From: an uncultured Psychroserpens sp.
Lineage (GTDB): Bacteria > Bacteroidota > Bacteroidia > Flavobacteriales > Flavobacteriaceae
Assembly: GCF_947503375.1 (NCBI RefSeq)
Contig: NZ_CANNDQ010000002.1
Coordinates: 459,182 to 523,181 of the forward strand
Reading direction: 5' to 3'
Length of the DNA: 64,000 nt
Shown here: in pieces, positions 54,605-63,208 of the stretch
Position numbering within the stretch: position 1 is the stretch's first letter
Layout: every line of letters starts with the position of its first letter
The notes under the pieces: generated by a model
The model's input: the letters and a program-made list of their open reading frames with translations, nothing else
What the model was told of the DNA's origin: nothing
The model's database searches: none
Made by a program: the position numbers and the translations under genes

Positions 54605-56077
54605 ATGTCGACAAACGGTATCATTTTTCTCATTCTGGCTTACTTTGGAATACTCATTTTAATCTCTTATATAACTGGGAAAGAAGATACTAACGAAGTT
54701 TTTTTTAAGGCAAAAAAGCAATCACCTTGGTATGTCGTTGCATTTGGAATGATTGGTGCCTCATTATCAGGAGTTACCTTTATTTCTGTACCAGGCCTAG
54801 TGAATGGGGAACAGTTTGCTTACATGCAAGGTGTATTTGGTTTTTTTATTGGATATTTAGTAGTGTTACTTATACTCTTACCTCTATACTATAAACTTAA
54901 TGTCACTTCAATATATCAATATTTAGAGCATCGTTTTGGAAAAGTAAGTTACAAAACTGGTGCATTTTTCTTTTTACTCTCAAGAGTCACTGGAGCATCC
55001 TTTAGGCTTTATTTGGTTGCCTTGGCTATGCAGTATATAGTTTTTGAATCTCTAGGAGTGCCTTTTTGGATGACTGTAGTGATATCAATTTTATTAATAT
55101 GGTTATATACCAATAGAGGTGGAATAAAAACTATTGTTTGGACTGACACACTACAAACCCTTGCTATGCTTACTTGTGTTATTGTTGCTATAGCACTAAT
55201 CGTTAATAAATTGGAATGGTCTGCTTCTGAAATTTTAAATAACACTAATTTCAAATCTAAAAGCAAAATAATTTTTTTGGAAGATGCTAATTCTAAAATT
55301 TATTTTTGGAAATATTTCATTGGAGGTATATTCATCACTATTGCTATGACAGGTTTAGATCAAGATATGATGCAGAAAAACTTAACTTGTAAAAATCAAA
55401 AAGATGCTCAAAAGAATATGTTTTCCATGGCTGCTTTATTAGTAGTTGTCAATTTCATTTTTTTAAGTTTAGGCGCTTTATTATTTATTTATGCAGAACA
55501 GTTTGGTATTGATATCCCAATAGTGGACGGAAGGACCAGAAATGATCTTTTATTCCCTGAAATAGCAATGAATCAAGGTTTAGGAAAAGGACTCGCAATT
55601 ACCTTTATCATTGGGCTAATCGCAGCTGCATATTCAAGTGCCGATTCTGCATTAACTTCTCTAACCACATCATTTTCAGTAGATTTTTTAAATATTGAGA
55701 AAAGAGAAGTTGATCAACAAAAACCGTTACGAAAGAAAGTGCATGTTGGCGTGTCTATACTACTCATTATAGTTGTTATTATTTTTAATAGTTTAGAAGG
55801 TAGTGTTGTGAGTAACTTATTTAAATTCGCAACATTTACCTATGGTCCGTTGTTAGGCTTATTTGCTTTCGGAATTATTACAAAAAGAACAATCAAAGAT
55901 CAATATACTTGGATTATTGGTTTAGCTGCCATTTTAGTAACTTACGGTATCACTTCGTTACCAGAAAATGTCATTGGTGATTATAAGTTTCATTGGGAAG
56001 TACTACCTATAAATGGGTTAATTACTATGCTTGGTTTATTCTTTATTTCAAAAAAAGCCACTACTAATATTGATTAG
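54605..56077 (+). CDS. Sodium/solute symporter (SSS family)
   Basis: 490 residues with about 13 membrane helices. The N-terminal ILAYFGILILISYITG and the motif FGMIGASLSGVTFISVPG are typical of the sodium:solute symporter family. YSSADSALTSLTTSFSVDFLN holds the conserved Ser/Asp/Ser sodium-site residues of helix 8. It imports an organic solute with sodium; which solute is unknown. The 3' end overlaps the convergent CoA-binding protein gene by 14 bases. Confidence 0.92.
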   Translation: MSTNGIIFLILAYFGILILISYITGKEDTNEVFFKAKKQSPWYVVAFGMIGASLSGVTFISVPGLVNGEQFAYMQGVFGFFIGYLVVLLILLPLYYKLNVTSIYQYLEHRFGKVSYKTGAFFFLLSRVTGASFRLYLVALAMQYIVFESLGVPFWMTVVISILLIWLYTNRGGIKTIVWTDTLQTLAMLTCVIVAIALIVNKLEWSASEILNNTNFKSKSKIIFLEDANSKIYFWKYFIGGIFITIAMTGLDQDMMQKNLTCKNQKDAQKNMFSMAALLVVVNFIFLSLGALLFIYAEQFGIDIPIVDGRTRNDLLFPEIAMNQGLGKGLAITFIIGLIAAAYSSADSALTSLTTSFSVDFLNIEKREVDQQKPLRKKVHVGVSILLIIVVIIFNSLEGSVVSNLFKFATFTYGPLLGLFAFGIITKRTIKDQYTWIIGLAAILVTYGITSLPENVIGDYKFHWEVLPINGLITMLGLFFISKKATTNID

Positions 56078-56426
56078 TTGCTAATAAAACTAGTGTACAT
56101 GCTTCCTCAAAATATACGCCTTCTTGTTTTAAAACATTTTGAAATTCTGGATTCTCAGTTCCAGGATTAAAAATTACACGTCTCGGTTTTAAAGAAAGAA
56201 TGTAATCGTAAAATGGTTTTTGCCGTTCAGCGTTTAAGTATAAGGTTACAGTATCAATATCTTTATAAGGCATCAAGTTTGTATCTATCGTAACACCACT
56301 TACTTCGCCCTCTTTGAGACCAAATGCAGCAACTTGCTGATTGTGATCTACGAGTCTTTTAATGGCTATATTCGAATAACGATTAGGTTTCAATGAGGCG
56401 CCAATAACTAAAGTTTTTTTATGCAT
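56064..56426 (-). CDS. CoA-binding domain protein (Rossmann fold)
   Basis: 120 residues from the ATG at 56426 (MHKKTLVIGASLKPNRYSN); the upstream TTG is not needed. A single Rossmann-fold CoA-binding domain as in YccU proteins: VIGASLKPNRYSNIAIKRLVDH, DTVTLYLNAERQKPFYDYIL, KPRRVIFNPGTENPEF, FEEACTLVLLATNQ. Small proteins of this type bind CoA or a related nucleotide with unknown function. It is convergent with the symporter gene. Confidence 0.9.
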   Translation of the reverse strand: MHKKTLVIGASLKPNRYSNIAIKRLVDHNQQVAAFGLKEGEVSGVTIDTNLMPYKDIDTVTLYLNAERQKPFYDYILSLKPRRVIFNPGTENPEFQNVLKQEGVYFEEACTLVLLATNQY

Positions 56427-56609
56427 AAATTTCAATAAAAGGATTTATTTTAATTTTTTATCAAATTTAATAAAGCTAGCTTCAAAACACCCTGAAATGT
56501 TAAAGGCATGTTAAGTAGTGTTAAAATTGGTAACATAAATTCAAATCTCACGTCTATGAGGTACAACCTATTCCGAGAGGAATAATTCATCAATCTAATC
56601 AATCAAAAA

Positions 56610-59096
56610 ATGAAGAGAATTACACTGTTGTGTATGCTTTTATTTTCAATAATTGCTATTGCACAACCACCCAAAGAGGTTAAGTTCAGAAATGGTTCTG
56701 TATCTGGTCGCGTTATGGATGCGTCGCTTAACCAACCACTACCTTATGTTACAATCGTAATCAAAGATGCTGCCGACAAAACACTCACTGGTGGAATCAC
56801 CAAAGATGACGGTACTTTTTTTATAGACAATGTCCCTGAAGGAAAACTAACTTTAAGTATACAATACATTGGTTTTAAAACTACAATAAAAACAATTACT
56901 ATTGGTGATGGTAATTATAAAATAAATACAGGTGATATTTTATTAGAAGAAGATATAGAGAGCTTAGACGAAGTTACTGTAGTAGCTGAAGTTACTACTA
57001 TTCAACAAAAAGTTGATAGAAAAGTTATTAATGTTGGTAAGGATCTTACTACCTCTGGACCCACGGCTAGTGATATTATGAATAATATACCATCTGTAAA
57101 TGTCGATCAACAAACAGGAAATATTAGTCTTCGAGGTAATCAAAATGTGCGCGTTATGGTAGATGGTAAGCTTTCAAATGTTCCTATTGCACAACTACTA
57201 AGACAAATACCTTCTACCTCAATCAAACAAATAGAACTAATCACAAACCCTTCCGCTAAATACAACCCAGAAGGTATGAGTGGTATTATTAATATAATCC
57301 TACACAAGAATGTAAATATAGGCTTCAATGGTAATATAAATGTTGGAATAACAAAAGAGATCTTTGCAAAGTTTAATAGTTCGATAGATATGAATTACCG
57401 TAATGGGAAATTTAATCTCTATGGAAATTATGGCAATAATATTGGCAATAATGCTAACTATGGAGAAATTGAGCGCTTAGATGATAATTCACTTCAAGAA
57501 TTCGATTTTGGAAATAATAACAAATCGCATTTATATAAAGTAGGTCTAGATTTTTATATGAATGACAACAATACCATTTCATTCTTTACCAACCAAAACC
57601 TTTATAACGGTATAGGTGATGGATCAACAGGTGTTCAATTTGTAAACCAGCCGCTTCAATTACAAATCTTTAATAATGATATAGATAATACGGTCTCTCA
57701 ATATAATGGTGTATTTAATCATAAATTTAAAAAGGAAGGTGAAAAACTTGATCTAGAAGTAGATTATAGCATTTTTAATCAAGATGAAATTGCAAATTTC
57801 GATTTTGTAAACATCTCATTTCCGCCTAACTATGTAGATTTTGTTGATACCGAAAGAGATCAAACAGTTATTAACTTAGACTACACAAATCCATTAACTG
57901 ACAATACAAAATTAGAAGTTGGTGGTGAAATTCGTCTTTTCGAGACCAATATTGATTACAATTCAACAGGACTTTCTATTAACGAACTTCAAGACAATAT
58001 TCCAAATAATGGCGATGAATTCATCCAAACACCAAGTACAGATTTTACGTACAAAAGAGACATCTACTCCCTTTATGCAACTTACGGAAAAACATTTGAA
58101 AAATGGAGTTATCAAGTTGGTGTGCGAGCTGAGAGTGTGACTGAAGATGCTTCAGCAATAAGACAATTACAAAACACCTCAGAAAACACACCTTTTGAAA
58201 ATGATTATATTCAGGTCTATCCTTCAGCATTTATAACCTACAACCCAACTGAAAAGAATTCTTATCAAATGAGTTATAGCAGACGTGTTGACAGGCCTGG
58301 CTTACAACAAGTAAATCCAATTAGAGAGTGGAGTACACCATTGATTTCCTCTTTTGGAAACACCAATTTACAACCACAATTTACTAACTCAGTAGAATTT
58401 AACTATACAAGAAAATTAAAGAAAGGTTCGATTACAGGTGGTGTATTTTTTAGACTCGTTGAAGACGAAATTAACAGAGCTGTTTTTATTGACCCACTCG
58501 ATCTAAACAAGAACATTCTTACGTTTGATAATTTTGAAAACACTACAGCCTATGGTATAGAGCTAAGCAGTAACTACAGACCTACCAAATGGTGGAGTTT
58601 CAATGCAAGTTTTGATCTCTATGCAAGAGAACAGAAAGGGATTGCTGAAAGTTTAAATGCACCTATAGCAATAGCAACACCTGAAAATATTGTACGTACT
58701 ACTATAGAAGTAGATAATATTGTTTACAATTTTAGGCTATTTAACAACTTTAAAGCTACAAAACGTTTGAACCTCTCCGTTTTCACAATGTACAGAGGCG
58801 AAGAAAAGGGATTACAATTTACTAGAAAGCCAATGTTTATGGTAAATACTGGTATTCGCTATAGCTTCCTTGAAGATAATAGAGCTACATTCAGTTTCAA
58901 CTACAGTGACATCTTCAATACGATGAAGTTTGAATTTGAAGGCGATAGACCTTATCCACAAGTTGGTGAATTCAACTGGGAAAGCAACACATGGAATGTT
59001 GGACTTTCATACCGATTTGGTGGAGGAAAATATAGAGCTTTACAACGTAAGCGAAGAGATAGTAGAGAAAAATCTGGTAGTGGTGGATTTATATAA
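56610..59096 (+). CDS. TonB-dependent receptor-like outer-membrane protein
   Basis: 828 residues. Signal peptide 1-19, then a CarboxypepD_reg-like beta-sandwich about 30-115 (SGRVMDASLNQPLPYVTIVIKD), a plug domain about 125-225 (NNIPSVNVDQQTGNISLRGNQNVRVMVDG), and a long barrel. The barrel has Asn-rich extracellular loops and the pattern typical of the outer-membrane beta-barrel family that resembles FecA and SusC. No SusD-like gene follows, so this is not a polysaccharide utilisation locus. It probably takes up an iron chelate, peptide or other nutrient; the ligand is unknown. A strong GNRA-loop terminator follows. Confidence 0.88.
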   Translation: MKRITLLCMLLFSIIAIAQPPKEVKFRNGSVSGRVMDASLNQPLPYVTIVIKDAADKTLTGGITKDDGTFFIDNVPEGKLTLSIQYIGFKTTIKTITIGDGNYKINTGDILLEEDIESLDEVTVVAEVTTIQQKVDRKVINVGKDLTTSGPTASDIMNNIPSVNVDQQTGNISLRGNQNVRVMVDGKLSNVPIAQLLRQIPSTSIKQIELITNPSAKYNPEGMSGIINIILHKNVNIGFNGNINVGITKEIFAKFNSSIDMNYRNGKFNLYGNYGNNIGNNANYGEIERLDDNSLQEFDFGNNNKSHLYKVGLDFYMNDNNTISFFTNQNLYNGIGDGSTGVQFVNQPLQLQIFNNDIDNTVSQYNGVFNHKFKKEGEKLDLEVDYSIFNQDEIANFDFVNISFPPNYVDFVDTERDQTVINLDYTNPLTDNTKLEVGGEIRLFETNIDYNSTGLSINELQDNIPNNGDEFIQTPSTDFTYKRDIYSLYATYGKTFEKWSYQVGVRAESVTEDASAIRQLQNTSENTPFENDYIQVYPSAFITYNPTEKNSYQMSYSRRVDRPGLQQVNPIREWSTPLISSFGNTNLQPQFTNSVEFNYTRKLKKGSITGGVFFRLVEDEINRAVFIDPLDLNKNILTFDNFENTTAYGIELSSNYRPTKWWSFNASFDLYAREQKGIAESLNAPIAIATPENIVRTTIEVDNIVYNFRLFNNFKATKRLNLSVFTMYRGEEKGLQFTRKPMFMVNTGIRYSFLEDNRATFSFNYSDIFNTMKFEFEGDRPYPQVGEFNWESNTWNVGLSYRFGGGKYRALQRKRRDSREKSGSGGFI

Positions 59097-59167
59097 AAAT
59101 TTATTTGCATTTAATAGCCTACATAATAGTTGATGGTTAGTGTTAAGTTTGGTTATTAAATGATACG

Positions 59168-59195
59168 CCCGAAGCCGAAAGGTTTCGGGTTTTTT
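59168..59195 (+). terminator. Terminator of the TonB-type receptor gene
   Basis: Nine-pair stem CCCGAAGCC/GGTTTCGGG (one G/T pair) closed by a GAAA tetraloop, then six T. Confidence 0.92.
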
Positions 59196-59213
59196 ATTAT
59201 TAACGCTTACAAA

Positions 59214-59373
59214 TGTTAAAGTTTTATAATTACTGTAATGAATTGTGTTTGAACTCGTCTTAACTATAACTACTTGATCTTACTGAATTAATTTGAATTA
59301 GCCTTTAAAATATTCTCTGATTTAAGTAAAATTACTCTTATTATATAAAGCCCTCAATTTATTGAGGGTTTTT
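59214..59373 (+). ncRNA. Candidate small RNA unit A
   Basis: A 160-base unit ending in the terminator 59351-59373 (stem CCCTCAA/TTGAGGG). Its beginning, TGTTAAAGTT, N9, CTGTAAT, N19, CTTAA, recurs with identical spacing in unit B 173 bases downstream. The following TAATTTGA and a GCC-TTAA segment also recur loosely. No open frame. Boundaries are set from the repeat and the terminator, not from a promoter. Transcription is unproven. Confidence 0.35.
59351..59373 (+). terminator. Intrinsic terminator of unit A
   Basis: Seven-pair stem CCCTCAA (59351-59357) with TTGAGGG (59362-59368), loop TTTA, then five T. It follows no protein-coding gene. Confidence 0.85.
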
Positions 59374-59487
59374 GTTTGCCAAAATTTGTTAAAGTTGAAT
59401 ACGATCTGTAATCTTTATGTAATTACTTCGACTTAATAGTTAATAATTTGATTATTTAGACCCCTTAAGTAATACAAAGTTTTTAAG

Positions 59488-59498
59488 TGATTAATAGC
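59488..59498 (+). repeat. TGATTAATAGC motif, copy 2
   Basis: Exact 11-mer, ending two bases before the terminator stem at 59501. Confidence 0.7.
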
Positions 59499-59500
59499 AG

Positions 59501-59534
59501 AAAAATCCGTGGTGAACACTACGGATTTTTTTTT
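59501..59534 (+). terminator. Intrinsic terminator of unit B
   Basis: AAAAATCCGT (59501-59510) pairs with ACGGATTTTT (59521-59530), extendable through GGTG/CACT, then four more T. It follows no protein-coding gene. Confidence 0.88.
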
Positions 59535-59679
59535 AGATAAGTATAACTAGTGTTAATAGATAGTTAAAAATAAAATGACATATAATAAAACAATAATTTT
59601 TACGTCTATACAATGTGATAAGTTTTAAAATTAATCAGTTAACATATCACTGTTTTATAGTTTTAGTGTTATTTATGAT

Positions 59680-59690
59680 TGATTAATAGC
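59680..59690 (+). repeat. TGATTAATAGC motif, copy 3
   Basis: Exact 11-mer, ending four bases before the terminator stem at 59695. Confidence 0.7.
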
Positions 59691-59694
59691 TAGG

Positions 59695-59727
59695 AAATCC
59701 GAAATTGAAAAATTTCGGATTTTTTTT
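59695..59727 (+). terminator. Plus-strand terminator before the fabH 3' end
   Basis: Twelve-pair stem AAATCCGAAATT (59695-59706) with AATTTCGGATTT (59711-59722), loop GAAA, then T to 59727. The T run is on the plus strand, so it serves plus-strand transcripts although the adjacent gene (fabH) is on the minus strand; the stem could also stop fabH transcripts weakly. Confidence 0.88.
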
Positions 59728-60736
59728 ACCATTTGATAATCACACTTCCCCAAGTAAAGCCACTCCCGAAAGCTGCTAATACAACTGTATCTCCTTCGTT
59801 GATTCGACCTTGCTCCCATGCTTCAGTTAAAGCGATAGGTATTGAAGCTGCTGTAGTATTTCCGTACTTTTGAATATTGTTGAAAACTTGATGATCTTCT
59901 AACTTAAACTTACGTTGAATGAATTGTGCTATACGTAGATTGGCTTGGTGAGGAATTAACATATCAATATCATTGACCTCAAGATTATTGTTCATCAACC
60001 CTTCCATGATCACCTCGCTAAAACGTACCACAGCATTTTTAAATACAAATTGCCCATTCATATATGGAAAATAACTTTCATCATCTGGATTATTTTCAGA
60101 GATAATATCTGTTACCCAACGTGTTCCCATTCCTGGCGCTTTTACTACTAACTCTTCTGCATGTTCTCCTTGAGAATGTAAATGAGTTGACAATATACCT
60201 TTACTTGTATTTTCTTCTCTACTCAACACAGCTGCTCCTGCTCCATCGCCAAAAATTACAGAGACACCACGACCTCGAGTGGTTTTATCTAAACCATGTG
60301 AGTGTAATTCACTTCCAATTACTAACACGTTCTTATACATTCCCGTTTTAATGAAATTATCGGCTACAGAAATGCCATAAACAAAACCAGAACATTGATT
60401 TCTAATATCTATAGCTCCAACTGTCTTTATGTTTAAAGCATGCTGAACCTGAACACCTGGACCCGGAAAATACATATCTGGACTTAAAGTGGCAAAAACA
60501 ATAAAATCAATATCATCTTTATCAATTCCTGCACGCTCAATGGCTATTTTGGCAGCTTTTACTCCCATTGTTGCAGTAGTATCTCCATCTCCTTCTTTAA
60601 CCCACCGACGTTCTTTAATTCCAGTACGTTCTTGAATCCATTCGTCACTAGTTTCCATAAGTTTAGACAAATCGTTATTGGTAACCACATGGTCTGGAAC
60701 ATAGTGTCCTAAACCTATTATTTTGGAATTGTACAT
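59726..60736 (-). CDS. fabH: Beta-ketoacyl-ACP synthase III
   Basis: 336 residues. Starts fatty acid chains by condensing acyl-CoA with malonyl-ACP. The catalytic Cys115 lies in RNQCSGFVYG, the His in LIPHQANLRIAQF, and the Asn in YGNTTAASIP, so the triad is complete. The N terminus and length (336) match FabH and not thiolases. It stands alone here, without plsX, rpmF or acetyl-CoA carboxylase genes that often accompany fabH, so it may be a second FabH copy. The 5' leader carries an inverted repeat (60773-60796). Confidence 0.94.
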   Translation of the reverse strand: MYNSKIIGLGHYVPDHVVTNNDLSKLMETSDEWIQERTGIKERRWVKEGDGDTTATMGVKAAKIAIERAGIDKDDIDFIVFATLSPDMYFPGPGVQVQHALNIKTVGAIDIRNQCSGFVYGISVADNFIKTGMYKNVLVIGSELHSHGLDKTTRGRGVSVIFGDGAGAAVLSREENTSKGILSTHLHSQGEHAEELVVKAPGMGTRWVTDIISENNPDDESYFPYMNGQFVFKNAVVRFSEVIMEGLMNNNLEVNDIDMLIPHQANLRIAQFIQRKFKLEDHQVFNNIQKYGNTTAASIPIALTEAWEQGRINEGDTVVLAAFGSGFTWGSVIIKW

Positions 60737-60772
60737 AATTACTTACTTGCTTTTTATAAATGTAATAAATTA

Positions 60773-60796
60773 ATGTATAAAGCCTAAGTTATACAT
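60773..60796 (-). promoter_or_regulatory. Inverted repeat in the fabH leader
   Basis: ATGTATAA (60773-60780), eight-base spacer, TTATACAT (60789-60796): perfect 8-base arms between the putative -7 box and the fabH start. It could be an operator for a lipid-metabolism regulator or a leader hairpin. No known consensus is matched with certainty. Confidence 0.45.
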
Positions 60797-60812
60797 GAAT
60801 TTTAACGCATTG

Positions 60813-60820
60813 CAAATATA
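60813..60820 (-). promoter_or_regulatory. Putative -7 element for fabH
   Basis: The minus strand reads TATATTTG, matching TAnnTTTG. The leader to the fabH ATG at 60736 would be about 70 bases and would contain the inverted repeat. Confidence 0.5.
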
Positions 60821-60855
60821 ATATACTTCGCTTAACAGCTTCTTTATGTTTAACG

Positions 60856-61034
60856 TTTAATGCACCAAAAGGTCTTGGAGCCCCGTTAGGTTAGTTATGC
60901 TTCCAAAAGAGAGTCATGGTTACCGAGCCAGAGAGTCTGTATTACATATGCTTTGGGAACAAGATCAATGGTTAGAAAAACATCTTAAAAGCAACCAAGA
61001 AATAGACACACCAAATGAAACGCTCAAAGATTAA
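60856..61034 (+). pseudogene. 3' remnant of an S9-family (prolyl oligopeptidase) peptidase gene
   Basis: The translation FNAPKGLGAP, then after a one-base frameshift near 60884 VRLVMLPKESHGYRARESV, LHMLWEQDQWLEKHLKSN and an end at the TAA 61032-61034, is the C-terminal end of a secreted S9 peptidase. The family's catalytic His lies in ESHGYRAREN-like sequence, kept here as ESHGYRARES. Upstream of 60856 I find no more of the gene in any frame. About 60 codons remain of a gene that normally has 700-850. An ATG at 60897 leaves a 45-codon open frame that is probably not expressed as a useful protein. The terminator at 61052 follows it, as in the original gene. Confidence 0.8.
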
Positions 61035-61051
61035 TATCCTTCAATAATAAA

Positions 61052-61084
61052 AAAAGCTATTCGTTTATTGAATAGCTTTTTTTT
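61052..61084 (+). terminator. Terminator behind the peptidase remnant
   Basis: AAAAGCTATTC (61052-61062) pairs with GAATAGCTTTT (61070-61080), loop GTTTATT, followed by more T. It now insulates htpG. Confidence 0.9.
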
Positions 61085-61168
61085 ATGCCAAGTTGTCACA
61101 AATTACATATTGGCATTTTTGTTGTCATATAGCTTAAAACTTAATACATAACATAAAACTTATATATC

Positions 61169-63082
61169 ATGACAAAAGGAAATATTAATGTTTCTGTAGA
61201 AAACATCTTCCCTTTAATCAAAAAATTTTTATACAGCGATCACGAGATCTTTTTACGTGAGCTAATCAGTAATGCTACTGATGCAACACTTAAACTAAAA
61301 CACTTAACAAATATTGGCGATGCTAAAGTAGAATATGGTCATCCAAAAATTGAAGTTAAAATTGATAAAGAAGGTAAAAAACTTCATATTATTGATCAAG
61401 GTTTAGGTATGACCGCCGAAGAGGTAGAAAAATATATTAACCAGGTTGCTTTTTCGGGTGCTGAAGAATTCTTAGATAAGTACAAAGACTCTGCTAAAGA
61501 TTCTGGAATTATTGGTCATTTCGGACTTGGTTTTTATTCAGCATTCATGGTTGCAGATAAAGTAGAGATTATTACCAAATCTTATCAAGATGCACCTGCT
61601 GCACATTGGACATGTGATGGCTCTCCAGAATTTACGCTAGAAAAAGCTGATAGAACAGAAAGAGGTACAGAAATTATTCTTCACATAGCTGAAGACTCAA
61701 CAGAGTTCTTAGAAGAAGCTAAAATTCGTGAGCTATTGTTAAAGTACAACAAATTTATGCCTATTCCGATTAAATTCGGAACCAAAGAAATTAACGACCC
61801 TAACTTTACTCCAAAAACAACTACTGATGCTGAAGGTAAAGAAACCACTGAGCCTCATAAACAAATCACAGTAGATAACATTATCAATAATCCTGATCCT
61901 GCTTGGACAAAGCAACCTACTGATTTAGAGGACGAAGATTACAAAAATTTCTACAGAGAGCTGTATCCAATGCAGTTTGAAGAACCTCTTTTCAACATAC
62001 ATTTAAATGTAGATTATCCATTCAACTTAACAGGTATCTTATATTTCCCTAAGATGACCAACGATTTGAATATCCAAAAAGATAGAATTCAATTGTATCA
62101 AAATCAGGTATTCGTAACAGATAATGTTGAAGGCATCGTACCTGAGTTCTTAACCATGCTAAGAGGTGTTATAGATTCTCCAGATATTCCATTAAATGTA
62201 TCTCGTAGTTACTTGCAAGCAGATGGTGCGGTAAAAAAGATCTCATCATACATTACACGCAAGGTGGCAGATAAATTAAAATCGCTTTTCAATACTAATC
62301 GCGAAGATTTTGAAAAGAAATGGGATGACATCAAAATTGTTATTGAATATGGTATGCTTTCAGAAGAAAAATTCTTTGAAAAAGCAGATGCTTTTGCATT
62401 GTATCCTACGGTTGATGGTAAATTCTATACGTATGAGGAATTATACAACAAGATTAAGGCCAAGCAAACAGATAAAGATGATAAATTGGTTATTCTTTAT
62501 GCTTCAGACAAAGATGCACAGCACAGTTACATTGAGACTGCTAAAGCAAAAGATTATGAAGTATTACTATTAGATTCTCCAATAGTGTCTCACTTGATAC
62601 AAAAATTAGAAACAACTAAAGAGAATGTTTCTTTTGCTCGTGTAGATGGTGATCATATTGATAACTTGATTAAGAAAGATGATACTTCAATTTCAAAATT
62701 ATCTGAAGAAGAAAAAACACAATTAGACGAATTATTGAAAGAAATTGTGCCTTCAGAAAAATTTATGATACAATTAGAGGCGATGGATAGTGATGCCTCT
62801 CCATTTATTATTACACAGCCAGAATTTATGCGTCGTATGAAAGAGATGCAACAAACTGGCGGTGGAAGCGGAATGTTTGGTATGGGCAATATGCCAGAAA
62901 TGTACAATCTAGTAGTGAATACCAATTCGCAATTAGTTAATGACATACTAAATACAAAAACCAAAAAGAAGCAAGAACGTTTGGTAAACCAAAGTTTAGA
63001 TCTGGCACGCTTATCTCAAGGTCTATTAAAAGGTGAAGAGTTAACTAACTTCATTAAGCGTAGCTATGATATGATCAAGTAG
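61169..63082 (+). CDS. htpG: Molecular chaperone HtpG (Hsp90)
   Basis: 637 residues. ATP-dependent dimeric chaperone. The N-terminal GHKL ATPase has LRELISNATDATLKLKHL (Glu/Asn for Mg-ATP), IDQGLGM, and GHFGLGFYSAFMVADKV. Middle domain and C-terminal dimerisation domain are complete. An acidic, Thr-rich stretch at about 215-245 (TTTDAEGKETTEPHKQITV) is characteristic of Bacteroidota HtpG. No perfect TAnnTTTG box lies in the 85 bases upstream, so another sigma factor may be used. Confidence 0.97.
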   Translation: MTKGNINVSVENIFPLIKKFLYSDHEIFLRELISNATDATLKLKHLTNIGDAKVEYGHPKIEVKIDKEGKKLHIIDQGLGMTAEEVEKYINQVAFSGAEEFLDKYKDSAKDSGIIGHFGLGFYSAFMVADKVEIITKSYQDAPAAHWTCDGSPEFTLEKADRTERGTEIILHIAEDSTEFLEEAKIRELLLKYNKFMPIPIKFGTKEINDPNFTPKTTTDAEGKETTEPHKQITVDNIINNPDPAWTKQPTDLEDEDYKNFYRELYPMQFEEPLFNIHLNVDYPFNLTGILYFPKMTNDLNIQKDRIQLYQNQVFVTDNVEGIVPEFLTMLRGVIDSPDIPLNVSRSYLQADGAVKKISSYITRKVADKLKSLFNTNREDFEKKWDDIKIVIEYGMLSEEKFFEKADAFALYPTVDGKFYTYEELYNKIKAKQTDKDDKLVILYASDKDAQHSYIETAKAKDYEVLLLDSPIVSHLIQKLETTKENVSFARVDGDHIDNLIKKDDTSISKLSEEEKTQLDELLKEIVPSEKFMIQLEAMDSDASPFIITQPEFMRRMKEMQQTGGGSGMFGMGNMPEMYNLVVNTNSQLVNDILNTKTKKKQERLVNQSLDLARLSQGLLKGEELTNFIKRSYDMIK

Positions 63083-63120
63083 TTGACACGCTGATAAATC
63101 AGCATCCTACATATATGCAA

Positions 63121-63149
63121 ACCACTTTGTTAATACAAGGTGGTTTTTT
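63121..63149 (+). terminator. Terminator of htpG
   Basis: ACCACTTTGT (63121-63130) pairs with ACAAGGTGGT (63135-63144) with one T/G pair, loop TAAT, then a T run. Confidence 0.88.
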
Positions 63150-63208
63150 CTTATGTAGAGAAACCGATTAACTAATTTATCGCAATCCTATCGACTCTAA
63201 TAGGCTAA

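Larger units (their letters stand above)
59387..59534 (+). ncRNA. Candidate small RNA unit B
   Basis: A 148-base unit starting with the same TGTTAAAGTT, N9, CTGTAAT, N19, CTTAA pattern as unit A. It ends with TGATTAATAGC and a strong terminator. The two units look like a diverged tandem duplication. No protein-coding frame. The call as RNA is inference from the terminator and the repeat. Confidence 0.38.
59097..59725 (+). other. 629-base non-coding stretch with four terminators
   Basis: Between the TonB-type receptor gene and the convergent fabH gene I find no protein-coding frame; all frames carry frequent stops. It holds four plus-strand intrinsic terminators (59168-59195, 59351-59373, 59501-59534 and 59695-59727), two copies of the TGATTAATAGC motif (59488-59498 and 59680-59690), and two related tandem units (from 59214 and 59387). 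The pattern of repeated units, each ended by a terminator, suggests several short non-coding transcripts, although clear promoters are lacking. Confidence 0.6.

Noticed and set aside
59097..59725. A possible protein-coding gene in the long gap after the TonB-type receptor
   Set aside because: Frequent stop codons in every frame and no start with reasonable length; the region is better explained by terminators and repeated non-coding units.
60740..61040. Insertion sequence or phage scar as origin of the peptidase remnant
   Set aside because: I looked for terminal inverted repeats, target duplications and transposase fragments and saw none; a simple deletion explains it.
61089..61120. Two TTGTCA hexamers upstream of htpG as a heat-shock operator
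   Set aside because: No CIRCE-type or other known heat-shock site is formed, and two hexamers in AT-rich DNA are weak evidence.
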